A program made the translations under genes and the position numbers. From positions 29,523 to 93,522 of the forward strand of contig CAJWDP010000008.1 in NCBI GenBank assembly GCA_913030835.1: 64,000 nt of DNA. Direction: 5' to 3'. The notes under the pieces are model-generated. The model ran no database searches. It was not told the DNA's origin and saw only the letters and a program-made list of their open reading frames with translations. Positions 45,454-54,427 of this stretch are shown one piece after another (the stretch's first letter is position 1; every line of letters starts with the position of its first letter). The DNA is from an uncultured Flavobacteriales bacterium (GTDB lineage: Bacteria > Bacteroidota > Bacteroidia > Flavobacteriales_D > Parvicellaceae).

Positions 45454-46599
45454 ATGTCTAGAATAGGTGTAAATACCAGATTGTTAATTAAAGACCGACT
45501 CGACGGGATCGGTTGGTATCAATATGAAATTTTGAAAAGGATGGTAAAAGCAAATCCTTCTCATCAGTTTTACTTCTTTTTTGATCGTAATTACGACGAT
45601 TCATTTGTATTTGCGGACAATGTAAATCCTATAGTTTTGCGTCCTCAGGCAAGACACCCTATACTCTTTAACTATTGGTTCAACCATTCGATAAAAAAAG
45701 CCTTAAAAAAATACGATATACAGCTTTTTTTCTCACCTGACGGATTCCTATGCTTAGATACAAATGTCCCGCAGGTATGCACTATCCACGATCTGAATTT
45801 TGAGCACTTTCCTGATGATTTAAGACCATCCCACTCACGATATTATCGTAGGCAATTTCCTCTGTTTGCAAACAAAGCGAATCATTTAATTACGGTTTCC
45901 AACTTCTCCAAAAACGATATTGTTCAACAATACGCTGTAGTCAAGGAAAAAATTACGACAATCTTCAATGGAGTAAATGAGAACTACAAGCCTGTTTCTC
46001 AACAAACGAAAGAAAAATGCCAGCTCAATTATGCAGAGGGAAGGCCATTTTTTCTTCATATTGGATCGCTTTCTCCAAGGAAAAATATCGTCCGATTAAT
46101 ACAAGCATTCAACGCATTCAAACGTTCATCAGAATCCGATGTTAAGCTGATCCTTGCAGGAAATAAATACGATTGGACATCTGAGATGGAGCAATCGTTG
46201 AATAACTCAGCCTATAAGAACGATATTATTTTTACCGGGAGAATAAAAGAAGCTGACCTTATCGAATTATTGGGCAGCGCATTGGCATTAACCTATGTTT
46301 CCTATTTCGAAGGATTCGGAATGCCTATCTTGGAAGCCATGCGAACGGAAACACCTGTAATCACATCCAACTGTACCTCGATACCTGAAGTTTGTGGGGA
46401 AGCTGCTTTATTAGTAGACCCGTTCAATGTAGATGAAATTGCCAGGGCAATGACCAAAATCGCATCAGATTTGTCTTATGGACAACAGCTAATCGAAAAG
46501 GGCAAAAACAGAGTGAGTTTGTTTGGTTGGGACAAATGTGCGAAGGAAACTTGGACGGTAATTGAAAAATCACTTGCAGATGCTTCTATCCAATCTTGA
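45454..46599 (+). CDS. Glycosyltransferase family 4 (GT-B fold)
   Basis: A 381-residue cytoplasmic sugar transferase. The N-terminal half has the acceptor-domain features (LLIKDRLDGIGWYQYEILKRM, TIHDLNFEHFPDDL). The donor-binding half has FLHIGSLSPRKNIVRLIQAF, a later Gly-rich loop and the GT4 EX7E motif EGFGMPILEAM, then TSNCTSIPEVCGEAALLVDP. ATG at 45454 is preferred to GTG at 45451. The divergent placement next to the flippase suggests it builds the exported glycan. Its 3' end overlaps rnhB by 20 bp. Confidence 0.88.
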   Translation: MSRIGVNTRLLIKDRLDGIGWYQYEILKRMVKANPSHQFYFFFDRNYDDSFVFADNVNPIVLRPQARHPILFNYWFNHSIKKALKKYDIQLFFSPDGFLCLDTNVPQVCTIHDLNFEHFPDDLRPSHSRYYRRQFPLFANKANHLITVSNFSKNDIVQQYAVVKEKITTIFNGVNENYKPVSQQTKEKCQLNYAEGRPFFLHIGSLSPRKNIVRLIQAFNAFKRSSESDVKLILAGNKYDWTSEMEQSLNNSAYKNDIIFTGRIKEADLIELLGSALALTYVSYFEGFGMPILEAMRTETPVITSNCTSIPEVCGEAALLVDPFNVDEIARAMTKIASDLSYGQQLIEKGKNRVSLFGWDKCAKETWTVIEKSLADASIQS

Positions 46600-47167
46600 A
46601 CCGGGCCGAATAGAAGCCGGATGCGATGAGGCAGGCAGAGGATGTATTGCGGGTCCGGTAGTAGCCGCTGCTGTTATACTACCCGAAACATTTCACCACC
46701 CGTTACTCAATGATTCCAAACAGTTGACCGAACGACAACGTAACACCTTACGTCCAATTATAATTGAGCAAGCAGTATCTTGGGCAGTTGAATTCATAGA
46801 CCATGAAAAAATCGACGAGATCAACATACTGAATGCATCATTCTTAGCTATGCATTTGGCCACAGATAAGTTAGAGGTCCGCCCAGATATCCTTCTTATT
46901 GACGGCAATCGGTTTAATCCACATGAAATTCCGCACCAATGCATTATAAAAGGAGACAGTAAAATAAAATGCATTGCAGCAGCATCAGTACTCGCAAAAA
47001 CATTTCGAGATGATTACATGCTGCAATTAGATGCAGAATTTCCCCACTACTCCTGGAGAAAAAACAAGGGCTATCCTACTAAACAACACAGAGCGTCCAT
47101 CCAACTGCATGGTCCTTCCAGTTATCATAGAAAATCCTTCCAGCTCTTGCCTAGAGATTTGGATTAA
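46580..47167 (+). CDS. rnhB: Ribonuclease HII
   Basis: This enzyme cleaves the RNA strand of RNA/DNA hybrids and removes misincorporated ribonucleotides. It is 195 residues from ATG 46580, normal for RNase HII. It has the catalytic GCDEAGRG (Asp16, Glu17), LLIDGNRF (third Asp) and the C-terminal HRASIQLHGPSSYHRKSF motif. A TTG at 46562 is an alternative start. The start lies inside the glycosyltransferase gene. Confidence 0.94.
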   Translation: MLLSNLEPGRIEAGCDEAGRGCIAGPVVAAAVILPETFHHPLLNDSKQLTERQRNTLRPIIIEQAVSWAVEFIDHEKIDEINILNASFLAMHLATDKLEVRPDILLIDGNRFNPHEIPHQCIIKGDSKIKCIAAASVLAKTFRDDYMLQLDAEFPHYSWRKNKGYPTKQHRASIQLHGPSSYHRKSFQLLPRDLD

Positions 47168-47239
47168 TCTACTCAACCAATTCACACAAATCTGTTTAAA
47201 CATTGATATCATTTCAAGTGCAACCCACCGCAGATGAAA

Positions 47240-47247
47240 TAACTTTG
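47240..47247 (+). promoter_or_regulatory. -7 element before the 882-aa propeller protein
   Basis: TAACTTTG matches TAnnTTTG and ends 5 nt before the ATG at 47253. No clear -33. Confidence 0.42.
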
Positions 47248-47252
47248 AATCA

Positions 47253-49901
47253 ATGAAAAAAGCATTTTTTGCGATTTTAATTGTTGCATTCTCTATTGCG
47301 ATGTATTGGAGCTACGAGCGATTCAACACAGAAGCAATCGTCACGGCACATCCGATAACCGCAATTCCTTCCGATGCAACATTGATTATTGAAGCAAATG
47401 CATTTTCTTCTTTCTGGAATCATTTTTCTGAAACGAACATCGCATGGAAATCACTAAAAAATGATTCTACATTCAAAAATGCCAATGAGTTTTTAACCCA
47501 CTTTACCGAACAACTAGAGGAATATCCCAACCTTAACAACCGTTTCAATAGTACTCCTATTTGTATTGGAGTATTTGGCCGTACATCAGATAATATTGAT
47601 CTACTATTTGCTTTCAATTTTTCCGATCAGGCTTTGCTAAATGACTGGGAGGATTTGCTTTTAAACCTAAATTTTAATGAAAACGAAACTTCCTTTAGTC
47701 AGGGCATGGAGCTGACCGAATGGGAGCTGAATGGGAGCTCCTATTATTGCGCCTATTCTAATGAAACAATTCATTTTTCCACATCGTTGTCCATACTACA
47801 AAGCTCTTTGTCCCGAAGCAATTCAACCGAACCGGTTAATTCATCTTTAAGAAAGGTGTATGAAACCGCTTCCAATGAGCAGCATATAAAATTATTGGTT
47901 CAGCCCAATTTACTTGCACAGCTTGCCCATGACTTTTCCAGTAAAATGAGTAAAGCCTGGATTTTGGAACATGCAAAAATTGGCAATTGGACAGAACTCG
48001 ATTTCTCTTCGAATTCAAATGCATTCAATTTTTTTGGATTTACTGATGTAGACACCACATCATACTTACGGCCCATAGCTGATTCCGAACCGGTATACAA
48101 CGAGTGTTTCCAGGGTATTCCGAACTACATTTCATCTTTCAAATGGTGGGGTTTTTCCAGCTATCAAAATTTCCTGAGCTCCAATCATGTCAGTGACAAA
48201 ACGATCAATGCTATTCATACTATGAGCGATCTCATGAATATAGATATCTCAGAACACGTTAACAGCTGGATCGACAACCAATTTGCATCCTTCATTACTC
48301 ATTCCAACGAAATGGGAATTGTATGCCGATCTAATGGAAGCATTGACCCTATAGGTAAAATTCACGACTATGCAAATGTTGATTCAGCAATAGTTAACTA
48401 CTCCGGAGTTTCCATTTTTTACTTACATCCAGAATTTAAGCCCGAGCTGCTTTTTAAAGAAACCGCCGCTGATTTTCGGTATTGCTTTTCCTATGATGAC
48501 TATGTTTATTTCACGAACAACGTTTTATCCTGCAAGAGAATAATCAATGCTTGCGTAGCAGGTCAAGTGCTCATTAACGACCCAGGATTCACTGAATTTT
48601 TGTCCGATAAATTTAGTGACAGATCCAATTTTATGTACTACTGTAACCTACCATTTGACAAACAAGGATTGTATCGATTTATGATGCCCGATATAATCAA
48701 GAACATTGATCAAAAATCCTCTGCTTACAAAGGATTCAACCGACTAGGATGGCAAATGGCAGGAAACGAAAACAACCTTGTTTATCACAATATAAGCGTT
48801 AGCTGTAACACCGGTCAGAATCGCCTGGTCGCCAATAACGACCTCTGGGAAGTTCAGCTGGAAAACGAAATTACGCGCAAACCTCAGCTACTTAAAAATC
48901 ACAGAACAAATACAGAAGAAGTGCTAGTTCAAGATTCCAAAAACAACATCTATATCATCAGTGCTGCTGGTCTTGTAAAATGGAAAAAACAAATTGACGG
49001 GCCTATAATAGGTGACGTAAAACAAATTGATGTCTACGGTAACGGAAAGTATCAGATGCTATTCAATACGCAAAACAAAATCCACTTGTTGGATATCAAC
49101 GGCAATTGGGTGAGAGGATTTCCTATTAACCTGCCTGCTTTTGCCTCAAATAATCTAAGTGTTTTTGACTACCAAAAAAATCACAACTATCGAATTCTCA
49201 TTGGGTCTGATGAAGGAAAAATTTACAATTTTGACAAAACAGGCAAGCTTGTTAAAGGCTGGGAGTTTAAAGGGGCAAGTGCAGGAATACAATCAGAAAT
49301 ACAACGATTCGTTATTGGCAACAAAGATTACATCTGTTTCTTTGACAAAGACGGGCAAATTTACGTGCTGGATAGACGCGGAAGAATCCGATATGAAGTG
49401 AAATCCGGTATACCTTCTTCTTCTAGTAAAAATCGTTATCTGGTGAAGGGCCGAAGTATAGGAACCACAAAATCCATTTATTCGGACTCGTCTGGGTCTA
49501 TTGTAGAGCTATTATTCGACGGCAAATCAACCCTATTGAGACAAGACTCTGGCAGACAATCTATCCGATTCATCCCAATTGATTTGGAAGATGATGGACA
49601 TCAGGATTACCTCATCAGCACCAACAATACATTAGAAATCCTGGGGCCAGATCTGTCAACACAAAAGTACCTGCAATTCAATGGGCCCGCTCCATCCCAC
49701 CATTTATTTTCGGACAATAAGGACTATTTCTTTTCCGTACAAAATGGAGAGCTCAATGTCTTCAATGACTTAGGTGAACGACTTCCCGAATTTCCAAAGC
49801 AGTCGTCTCACCCTCCCGCTATTTCAGACATGAATAAGGACGGTAAGACAGACATTGTATTCAGTTCCGGTCAGAACGTGATTGCAAAAATTCTTCAATG
49901 A
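47253..49901 (+). CDS. Large exported protein: DUF3352-like region plus C-terminal beta-propeller
   Basis: An 882-residue protein with an N-terminal signal-anchor (FFAILIVAFSIAMYWSYE). Residues ~30-560 resemble DUF3352-type extracytoplasmic proteins (IPSDATLIIEANAF, then long alternating sequence). Residues ~575-882 form a PQQ/FG-GAP-like beta-propeller with repeated blades: DSKNNIYIISAAGLVKWKKQI, NKIHLLDINGNWVRGFPI, GKIYNFDKTGKLVKGWEF, GQIYVLDRRGRIRYEV, and a last blade GELNVFNDLGERLPEFPKQ with a DMNKDGKTDIVF calcium-type loop. Function unknown. There is no T9SS tail, so it probably stays anchored to the inner membrane and faces the periplasm. Confidence 0.75.
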   Translation: MKKAFFAILIVAFSIAMYWSYERFNTEAIVTAHPITAIPSDATLIIEANAFSSFWNHFSETNIAWKSLKNDSTFKNANEFLTHFTEQLEEYPNLNNRFNSTPICIGVFGRTSDNIDLLFAFNFSDQALLNDWEDLLLNLNFNENETSFSQGMELTEWELNGSSYYCAYSNETIHFSTSLSILQSSLSRSNSTEPVNSSLRKVYETASNEQHIKLLVQPNLLAQLAHDFSSKMSKAWILEHAKIGNWTELDFSSNSNAFNFFGFTDVDTTSYLRPIADSEPVYNECFQGIPNYISSFKWWGFSSYQNFLSSNHVSDKTINAIHTMSDLMNIDISEHVNSWIDNQFASFITHSNEMGIVCRSNGSIDPIGKIHDYANVDSAIVNYSGVSIFYLHPEFKPELLFKETAADFRYCFSYDDYVYFTNNVLSCKRIINACVAGQVLINDPGFTEFLSDKFSDRSNFMYYCNLPFDKQGLYRFMMPDIIKNIDQKSSAYKGFNRLGWQMAGNENNLVYHNISVSCNTGQNRLVANNDLWEVQLENEITRKPQLLKNHRTNTEEVLVQDSKNNIYIISAAGLVKWKKQIDGPIIGDVKQIDVYGNGKYQMLFNTQNKIHLLDINGNWVRGFPINLPAFASNNLSVFDYQKNHNYRILIGSDEGKIYNFDKTGKLVKGWEFKGASAGIQSEIQRFVIGNKDYICFFDKDGQIYVLDRRGRIRYEVKSGIPSSSSKNRYLVKGRSIGTTKSIYSDSSGSIVELLFDGKSTLLRQDSGRQSIRFIPIDLEDDGHQDYLISTNNTLEILGPDLSTQKYLQFNGPAPSHHLFSDNKDYFFSVQNGELNVFNDLGERLPEFPKQSSHPPAISDMNKDGKTDIVFSSGQNVIAKILQ

Positions 49902-49955
49902 GTTCTAGAAATTTTTGAGTTAGAATCGTATAAATAGTCAAATACTAAAAAGAAA

Positions 49956-49979
49956 AGCCTTCCGATGAATCGGAAGGCT
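49956..49979 (+). terminator. Bidirectional terminator between convergent genes
   Basis: A perfect 11-bp stem (AGCCTTCCGAT / ATCGGAAGGCT) with a 2-nt loop. It is followed on the plus strand by CGTCTTTTG and on the minus strand by TTTCTTTTTAG, so it can end both the propeller gene and the glucosaminidase gene. Confidence 0.75.
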
Positions 49980-50016
49980 CGTCTTTTGTAAACAAACAAC
50001 AACAAGCTATCGCTTG

Positions 50017-50934
50017 CTATTTAAGACTCAAAAAGGTCCCCACCTTCAAATCTGAGTCATGATCTAAATTATTTTTCTTACACAGGGATTTTAACTTGAC
50101 ACCGTATTCCTGCGATAGACTTTGCAACGTATCCCCGTTTCTGATTCGGCATTTTTTAGATTTCGCCCTTCTTTTCTTTGGCTGAAGAAAAATGATATCA
50201 CCATCTTTCAGTAAATCTGTTTTCTTCAAATCATTGTACTTATATAATTGCCATAGACCCATGTCAAATTCTTTGGCAATTTTCCAAAATGTATCCCCCG
50301 TGCTCACAACAATGTATTTGATATTGTTTTCGTGAATTCCTATACGATGTTTATTGGGTTCTTTTTTCACTTGACCGTTGATGGTCAACAATACCGGCGC
50401 AACTGTTGGAAGTCCCTGCACTTTATCGTATTGATGCAATTCGTGTTTTTCTATTAAATCAATCAATAAATGAGCATATCGAGGATTGGTTGCATAGCCT
50501 GCTTTCTTTAACCCTTTGGCCCATGCCTTATAGTCGTCAGACTTGAGATCGAATAAGAACTCGTATCTACCTCGTTTACTCAGAAATTCTGAATGATCTT
50601 TAAACGACTCCGATGCAGAATTGTACACTCTGAAACAATCGTCTGTATGATCATCGTCCTTGAACATGGTCGGACCATCCCACTTGTGACACTTTATTCC
50701 AAAATGATTGTTCCCATATTTGGCCAGCTCTGAATTTCCGTGCGCACTTTCAAGAATTCCCTGGGCTAGTGTAATGCTGGCAGGAATGCCATATTTGTGC
50801 ATCTGATATATGGCTTCCTCTTTCCACTTGGAAATGTACTGACTCTTACTTGTTCTTCTCTCAGACGGCTGAGCAAACCCCGAAAAAACAAAGCACAATG
50901 CGAGTAAAAACGATATGAATTTCTGTAAAAACAT
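50017..50934 (-). CDS. Exported glucosaminidase (GH73) with two LysM domains
   Basis: A 305-residue peptidoglycan hydrolase. After a signal peptide (FISFLLALCFVFSGFAQ) comes the GH73 domain, ~35-180: YGIPASITLAQGILESAHGNSELA with the catalytic Glu62, then NNHFGIKCHKW and AGYATNPRYAHLLIDLIE. Two LysM domains follow at ~208-252 (YIVVSTGDTFWKIAKEFDM) and ~262-305 (CRIRNGDTLQSLSQEYGV), which bind the glycan strand. It should cleave GlcNAc-MurNAc bonds during growth or division. The gene is monocistronic. Confidence 0.92.
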   Translation of the reverse strand: MFLQKFISFLLALCFVFSGFAQPSERRTSKSQYISKWKEEAIYQMHKYGIPASITLAQGILESAHGNSELAKYGNNHFGIKCHKWDGPTMFKDDDHTDDCFRVYNSASESFKDHSEFLSKRGRYEFLFDLKSDDYKAWAKGLKKAGYATNPRYAHLLIDLIEKHELHQYDKVQGLPTVAPVLLTINGQVKKEPNKHRIGIHENNIKYIVVSTGDTFWKIAKEFDMGLWQLYKYNDLKKTDLLKDGDIIFLQPKKRRAKSKKCRIRNGDTLQSLSQEYGVKLKSLCKKNNLDHDSDLKVGTFLSLK

Positions 50935-51024
50935 AAATTATCCGTTGAGAACACCAACTTACGTGAGGTTATCAACAATTGTTTCGAGAATTGTTAATAA
51001 AGTTTCTGTTTGAACCTATTATTT

Positions 51025-51945
51025 TCAATAGATAAGCTGACCTAATTTTGCTTCAACCCCCTGTATGCCTTGTATTCCACCAGTATGGATTGCAAGAATC
51101 TTTTTACCTCGAAGTTCTTTGTTCTTTTTTATTTGATCGATCAAACCAAACATCATTTTTCCAGTATACACAGGGTCCAATTTTATGTTTGTATGCTTGT
51201 AAAATGAACGCATAAAATCAATCAATTCTGCATCAACTTTAGCGTAGCCCCCAAAATGATATTCGTCAAAAATTGAATATCCGTCCTGATAATCGTCTTC
51301 GATACTTTTGTCCAAAAAATAATCGCCAATCATTCGACGCACCTCTTCTTCTATGCGCACCCCCTTAAGCGCAGAAAAACCCATCACATGTTGATGTGTT
51401 CCCAAGGAAATCAAGATTCCGGTCAGAGTTGTTCCTGTTCCACAGGAGACCGCCACCAAATCAAAATCATCTTGCTCCTTAATTATTTCAGTAGCACCTA
51501 CAATACCCTCATATCCTGCACCACCCTCAGGCATTACCACGACATTACCATATTCTTGTTTGATTTGTTTGTGATAGGCCAGCTGGTCTCTGAAGCCGTA
51601 TTCTTCTCTAGTGACAAACAACAGCTTCATTCCATCTGCATGCGCTTTGCTTAATGTAGGATTTGAAGATGGTTCAAGCTCATCGCCTCTAATAATTCCA
51701 ATGGTCTCAATGCCTAACAGTTTACCAACGGCCGCTGTTGCCGCAATATGGTTGGAATACGCCCCACCGAATGTTACAATCCCATCGCGCCCTTTGGCTT
51801 TTTCGACATAATGTTTCAGCTTTCTCCACTTATTGCCCGATACCTCGGGGTGAATCAGATCATCCCGCTTCATCCACAATTCTACACCATACTCCGTAAT
51901 ATCAGGATGAACAATTTGCTGGATGGGGCTGTTTTCGATAAACAC
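51025..51945 (-). CDS. PLP-dependent ACC deaminase/D-cysteine desulfhydrase family enzyme
   Basis: A 306-residue fold-type II PLP enzyme. The PLP lysine is in SGNKWRKLKHY (Lys39), followed by TFGGAYSNHIAATAA, the Ser-Asn-His cofactor-binding loop, and a Gly-rich phosphate cup in AVSCGTGTTLTG. The family contains D-cysteine desulfhydrase and 1-aminocyclopropane-1-carboxylate deaminase; the sequence alone does not decide between these. The start is GTG at 51945, with a TATATTTA (one mismatch to the -7 consensus) 4 nt upstream. Confidence 0.88.
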   Translation of the reverse strand: MFIENSPIQQIVHPDITEYGVELWMKRDDLIHPEVSGNKWRKLKHYVEKAKGRDGIVTFGGAYSNHIAATAAVGKLLGIETIGIIRGDELEPSSNPTLSKAHADGMKLLFVTREEYGFRDQLAYHKQIKQEYGNVVVMPEGGAGYEGIVGATEIIKEQDDFDLVAVSCGTGTTLTGILISLGTHQHVMGFSALKGVRIEEEVRRMIGDYFLDKSIEDDYQDGYSIFDEYHFGGYAKVDAELIDFMRSFYKHTNIKLDPVYTGKMMFGLIDQIKKNKELRGKKILAIHTGGIQGIQGVEAKLGQLIY

Positions 51946-52009
51946 GGGATAAATATAAAAAAGTGATTATTTGGTTGTCTTAATTCATGACATTAACATA
52001 GCCATTGTA

Positions 52010-52017
52010 TACTTTTG
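52010..52017 (+). promoter_or_regulatory. -7 element before the DUF5522 gene
   Basis: TACTTTTG matches TAnnTTTG and ends 4 nt before the ATG at 52022. No -33 TTTG at the usual distance. Confidence 0.42.
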
Positions 52018-52021
52018 CGAT

Positions 52022-52213
52022 ATGAAAGGCATAAAAACGGGATTCCAAAAGCAAATAGACCTTGAAGAAGAGGACTTTTATTTGAGCCCGGACGGATACC
52101 TGATCTTTACCGAAAAGTACCATTTGAAGAGGGGTCATTGCTGTCAGAGTGGTTGCCAACATTGTCCTTACGGATACAATAAAAAAACGGGTAAAATTGA
52201 AAGAAAAAAATGA
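52022..52213 (+). CDS. DUF5522 cysteine-rich mini-protein
   Basis: A 63-residue protein of the DUF5522 type. It has an acidic N-terminal half with YLSPDGYLIFTEKYHLKRG and a Cys-rich motif CCQSGCQHCPYGY that may bind a metal, then a basic tail (NKKTGKIERKK). Small proteins of this kind are widespread in Bacteroidetes and other phyla, with no known function. ATG at 52022 is supported by the -7 element 4 nt before it; an upstream in-frame alternative would overlap that element. Confidence 0.85.
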   Translation: MKGIKTGFQKQIDLEEEDFYLSPDGYLIFTEKYHLKRGHCCQSGCQHCPYGYNKKTGKIERKK

Positions 52214-52244
52214 ATCCCGTTTCGTTTCGAAACATGCATTCAGG

Positions 52245-52275
52245 TTGCCAAATCGTATTCAAAAGCATAGATTTG
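52245..52275 (+). promoter_or_regulatory. Bacteroidetes promoter for hutU
   Basis: TTG (52245-52247, within GGTTGCCAAAT), a 20-nt spacer and TAGATTTG (52268-52275). The -7 box ends 22 nt before the hutU ATG. The same GTTGCCAAAT stretch is found at the -33 site of proC. Confidence 0.6.
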
Positions 52276-52297
52276 TTATTCGAACAAAATTACAACC

Positions 52298-54307
52298 ATG
52301 AGCTCATCAACGGTTTTTCATGATGCCATCAAAGAAGGAATTCCATCTTTCATTCCCGAAAAGAAAGAATTAGACACAACGGTTAGCCACGCCCCAAAGA
52401 GAAAAGACATCCTTTCTGATGCAGAAAAAAAGCTCGCTTTAAAAAATGCGCTGAGGTATTTTCCAGCCGATCAGCATTCGGAGCTTGCTACGGAATTTGC
52501 AGCTGAGCTGAACGATTATGGAAGAATCTACATGTATAGATACCGTCCGGATTACAAAATGTACGCCCGGCCGATCGATGAATACCCAGGAAAGTCGCTG
52601 CAAGCCAGAGCCATCATGATGATGATTCAGAATAATCTTGACTATGCCGTTGCACAACATCCGCACGAATTGATCACCTATGGAGGAAATGGAGCCGTAT
52701 TTCAGAATTGGGCTCAATACAGGATCACCATGAAATACCTTTCGGAAATGACTGACGAGCAAACGCTTGTTATGTATTCTGGTCATCCTCTTGGGCTTTT
52801 CCCTTCGCACAGTGGAGCACCAAGGGTAGTTGTAACCAATGGAATGATGATCCCGAATTACTCAAAACCGGATGATTGGGAAAAATTCAATGCCCTCGGA
52901 GTTACCCAATATGGTCAAATGACGGCAGGCTCCTATATGTACATTGGTCCACAAGGCATTGTGCACGGCACCACAATTACAGTGCTCAATGGCGGGAGGA
53001 AAGTCTCTAAAAATGGAGAGGGGCTGGAGGGTAAGCTTTTTCTTACTTCCGGACTAGGTGGAATGAGCGGAGCTCAGCCAAAAGCCGGTAATATTGCAGG
53101 ATGTGTTACGGTATGTGCCGAAGTAAATCCTGCGGCTACCTATAAAAGACATGAACAAGGATGGGTAGATGAAGTATTCCAAGACCTGGATGAATTGTGC
53201 GAGAGAGTACTTGAAGCAAAAAAGAACAAAGAAGTTGTTTCTCTGGCCTACGACGGAAATGTAGTAGAGGTATGGGAAAAATTCTTTGAAAAAGGCATCT
53301 ATGTTGACCTTGGATCGGACCAAACCTCTCTCCATAATCCATGGGCCGGCGGATATTATCCCGTAGGACTTTCTTTTGAAGAGGCAAATGATATGATGGC
53401 CAATAATCCGGTTCTTTTTAAGGAAAAAGTTCAGCAATCATTGGTAAGACAAGCGAATGCCATCAACAATCACACATCGAAAGGAACCTATTTCTTTGAT
53501 TATGGCAATGCCTTTCTATTAGAAGCATCCCGTGCCGGAGCAGAAGTCATGTCGGAAGACGGTACTAGCTTTCGTTATCCCTCCTATGTTCAAGACATCA
53601 TGGGACCTATGTGCTTTGATTACGGATTTGGTCCTTTCAGGTGGGTTTGTGCTTCCGGAAAATCAGAAGATCTTCAAAAAACAGATGAAATTGCGTGTGC
53701 AGTTTTAGAAGAGATTATGAGCAGCTCCCCCACTGAAATTCAGCAGCAAATGGCCGACAACATAAGATGGATCAAAGGGGCTCAGGAAAATAAGCTGGTA
53801 GTTGGTTCGAAGGCTAGAATTCTTTATGCAGATGCCGAAGGACGCGCGAAAATTGCCAGTGCATTTAACGAAGCCATAGCAAACGGCGCGATAGGACCGG
53901 TTGTTTTAGGCCGAGACCATCATGACGTTTCCGGAACTGATTCGCCGTACAGAGAAACCTCTAATATTTATGATGGCTCGCAATTCACTGCAGATATGGC
54001 AGTACAAAATTTCGTTGGTGACGGATTTAGGGGCGCTACCTGGATTTCGCTGCACAATGGTGGTGGAGTTGGCTGGGGTGAAGTTGTCAACGGCGGTTTT
54101 GGAATGCTATTGGATGGCACACCGGAAGCAGATCGAAGGCTAAAAATGATGTTGCACTGGGACGTAAATAACGGCATTGCAAGAAGGAGCTGGGCACGAA
54201 ATGAAGAAGCTATTTTTGCCATTAAAAGAGAAATGAAAAGAACGCCGGGACTAATTGTGACTCTTCCAAATATGGTAGAAGATGGCTTACTTGATAATTG
54301 GGAGTAG
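52298..54307 (+). CDS. hutU: Urocanate hydratase
   Basis: An NAD-dependent enzyme that hydrates urocanate to imidazolonepropionate in histidine degradation. It is 669 residues, longer than the ~555 of Bacillus and Pseudomonas enzymes and in line with the Bacteroidetes form. Key segments are LITYGGNGAVFQNWAQY (NAD-binding Gly-rich start), YSGHPLGLFPSH, GQMTAGSYMYIGPQGIVHGT, SGLGGMSGAQPKA, DQTSLHNPWAGGYYPVG and the C-terminal HNGGGVGWGEVVNGGFG. It stands without hutH, hutI or hutG in this window, so the rest of the pathway must lie elsewhere. Confidence 0.95.
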   Translation: MSSSTVFHDAIKEGIPSFIPEKKELDTTVSHAPKRKDILSDAEKKLALKNALRYFPADQHSELATEFAAELNDYGRIYMYRYRPDYKMYARPIDEYPGKSLQARAIMMMIQNNLDYAVAQHPHELITYGGNGAVFQNWAQYRITMKYLSEMTDEQTLVMYSGHPLGLFPSHSGAPRVVVTNGMMIPNYSKPDDWEKFNALGVTQYGQMTAGSYMYIGPQGIVHGTTITVLNGGRKVSKNGEGLEGKLFLTSGLGGMSGAQPKAGNIAGCVTVCAEVNPAATYKRHEQGWVDEVFQDLDELCERVLEAKKNKEVVSLAYDGNVVEVWEKFFEKGIYVDLGSDQTSLHNPWAGGYYPVGLSFEEANDMMANNPVLFKEKVQQSLVRQANAINNHTSKGTYFFDYGNAFLLEASRAGAEVMSEDGTSFRYPSYVQDIMGPMCFDYGFGPFRWVCASGKSEDLQKTDEIACAVLEEIMSSSPTEIQQQMADNIRWIKGAQENKLVVGSKARILYADAEGRAKIASAFNEAIANGAIGPVVLGRDHHDVSGTDSPYRETSNIYDGSQFTADMAVQNFVGDGFRGATWISLHNGGGVGWGEVVNGGFGMLLDGTPEADRRLKMMLHWDVNNGIARRSWARNEEAIFAIKREMKRTPGLIVTLPNMVEDGLLDNWE

Positions 54308-54346
54308 GGTATCTCGCATGAATGAACGACAGTCGGTTCGATTATG

Positions 54347-54369
54347 AAGCCTATGCAAATTGGCTTTTT
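54347..54369 (+). terminator. Weak terminator after hutU
   Basis: AAGCC (54347-54351) and GGCTT (54362-54366) form a short stem with a 10-nt loop, followed by TTT. It lies 40 bp past the hutU stop and before the proC promoter. Confidence 0.4.
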
Positions 54370-54391
54370 CCAGTATTCTCCTTTCGTATTG

Positions 54392-54423
54392 TTGCCAAAT
54401 GATAAATGAACTGCATACCTTTG
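54392..54423 (+). promoter_or_regulatory. Bacteroidetes promoter for proC
   Basis: TTG (54392-54394, within GTTGCCAAAT), a 21-nt spacer and TACCTTTG (54416-54423), which ends 4 nt before the ATG. Both boxes match the phylum consensus, and the transcript would be almost leaderless. Confidence 0.6.
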
Positions 54424-54427
54424 CACA

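Noticed and set aside
53054..53437. 127-codon minus-strand frame inside hutU
   Set aside because: It lies opposite a conserved enzyme, with no recognisable domain or promoter.
51025..54307. A complete hut operon around hutU
   Set aside because: No hutH, hutI or hutG motif is visible in the flanking genes.
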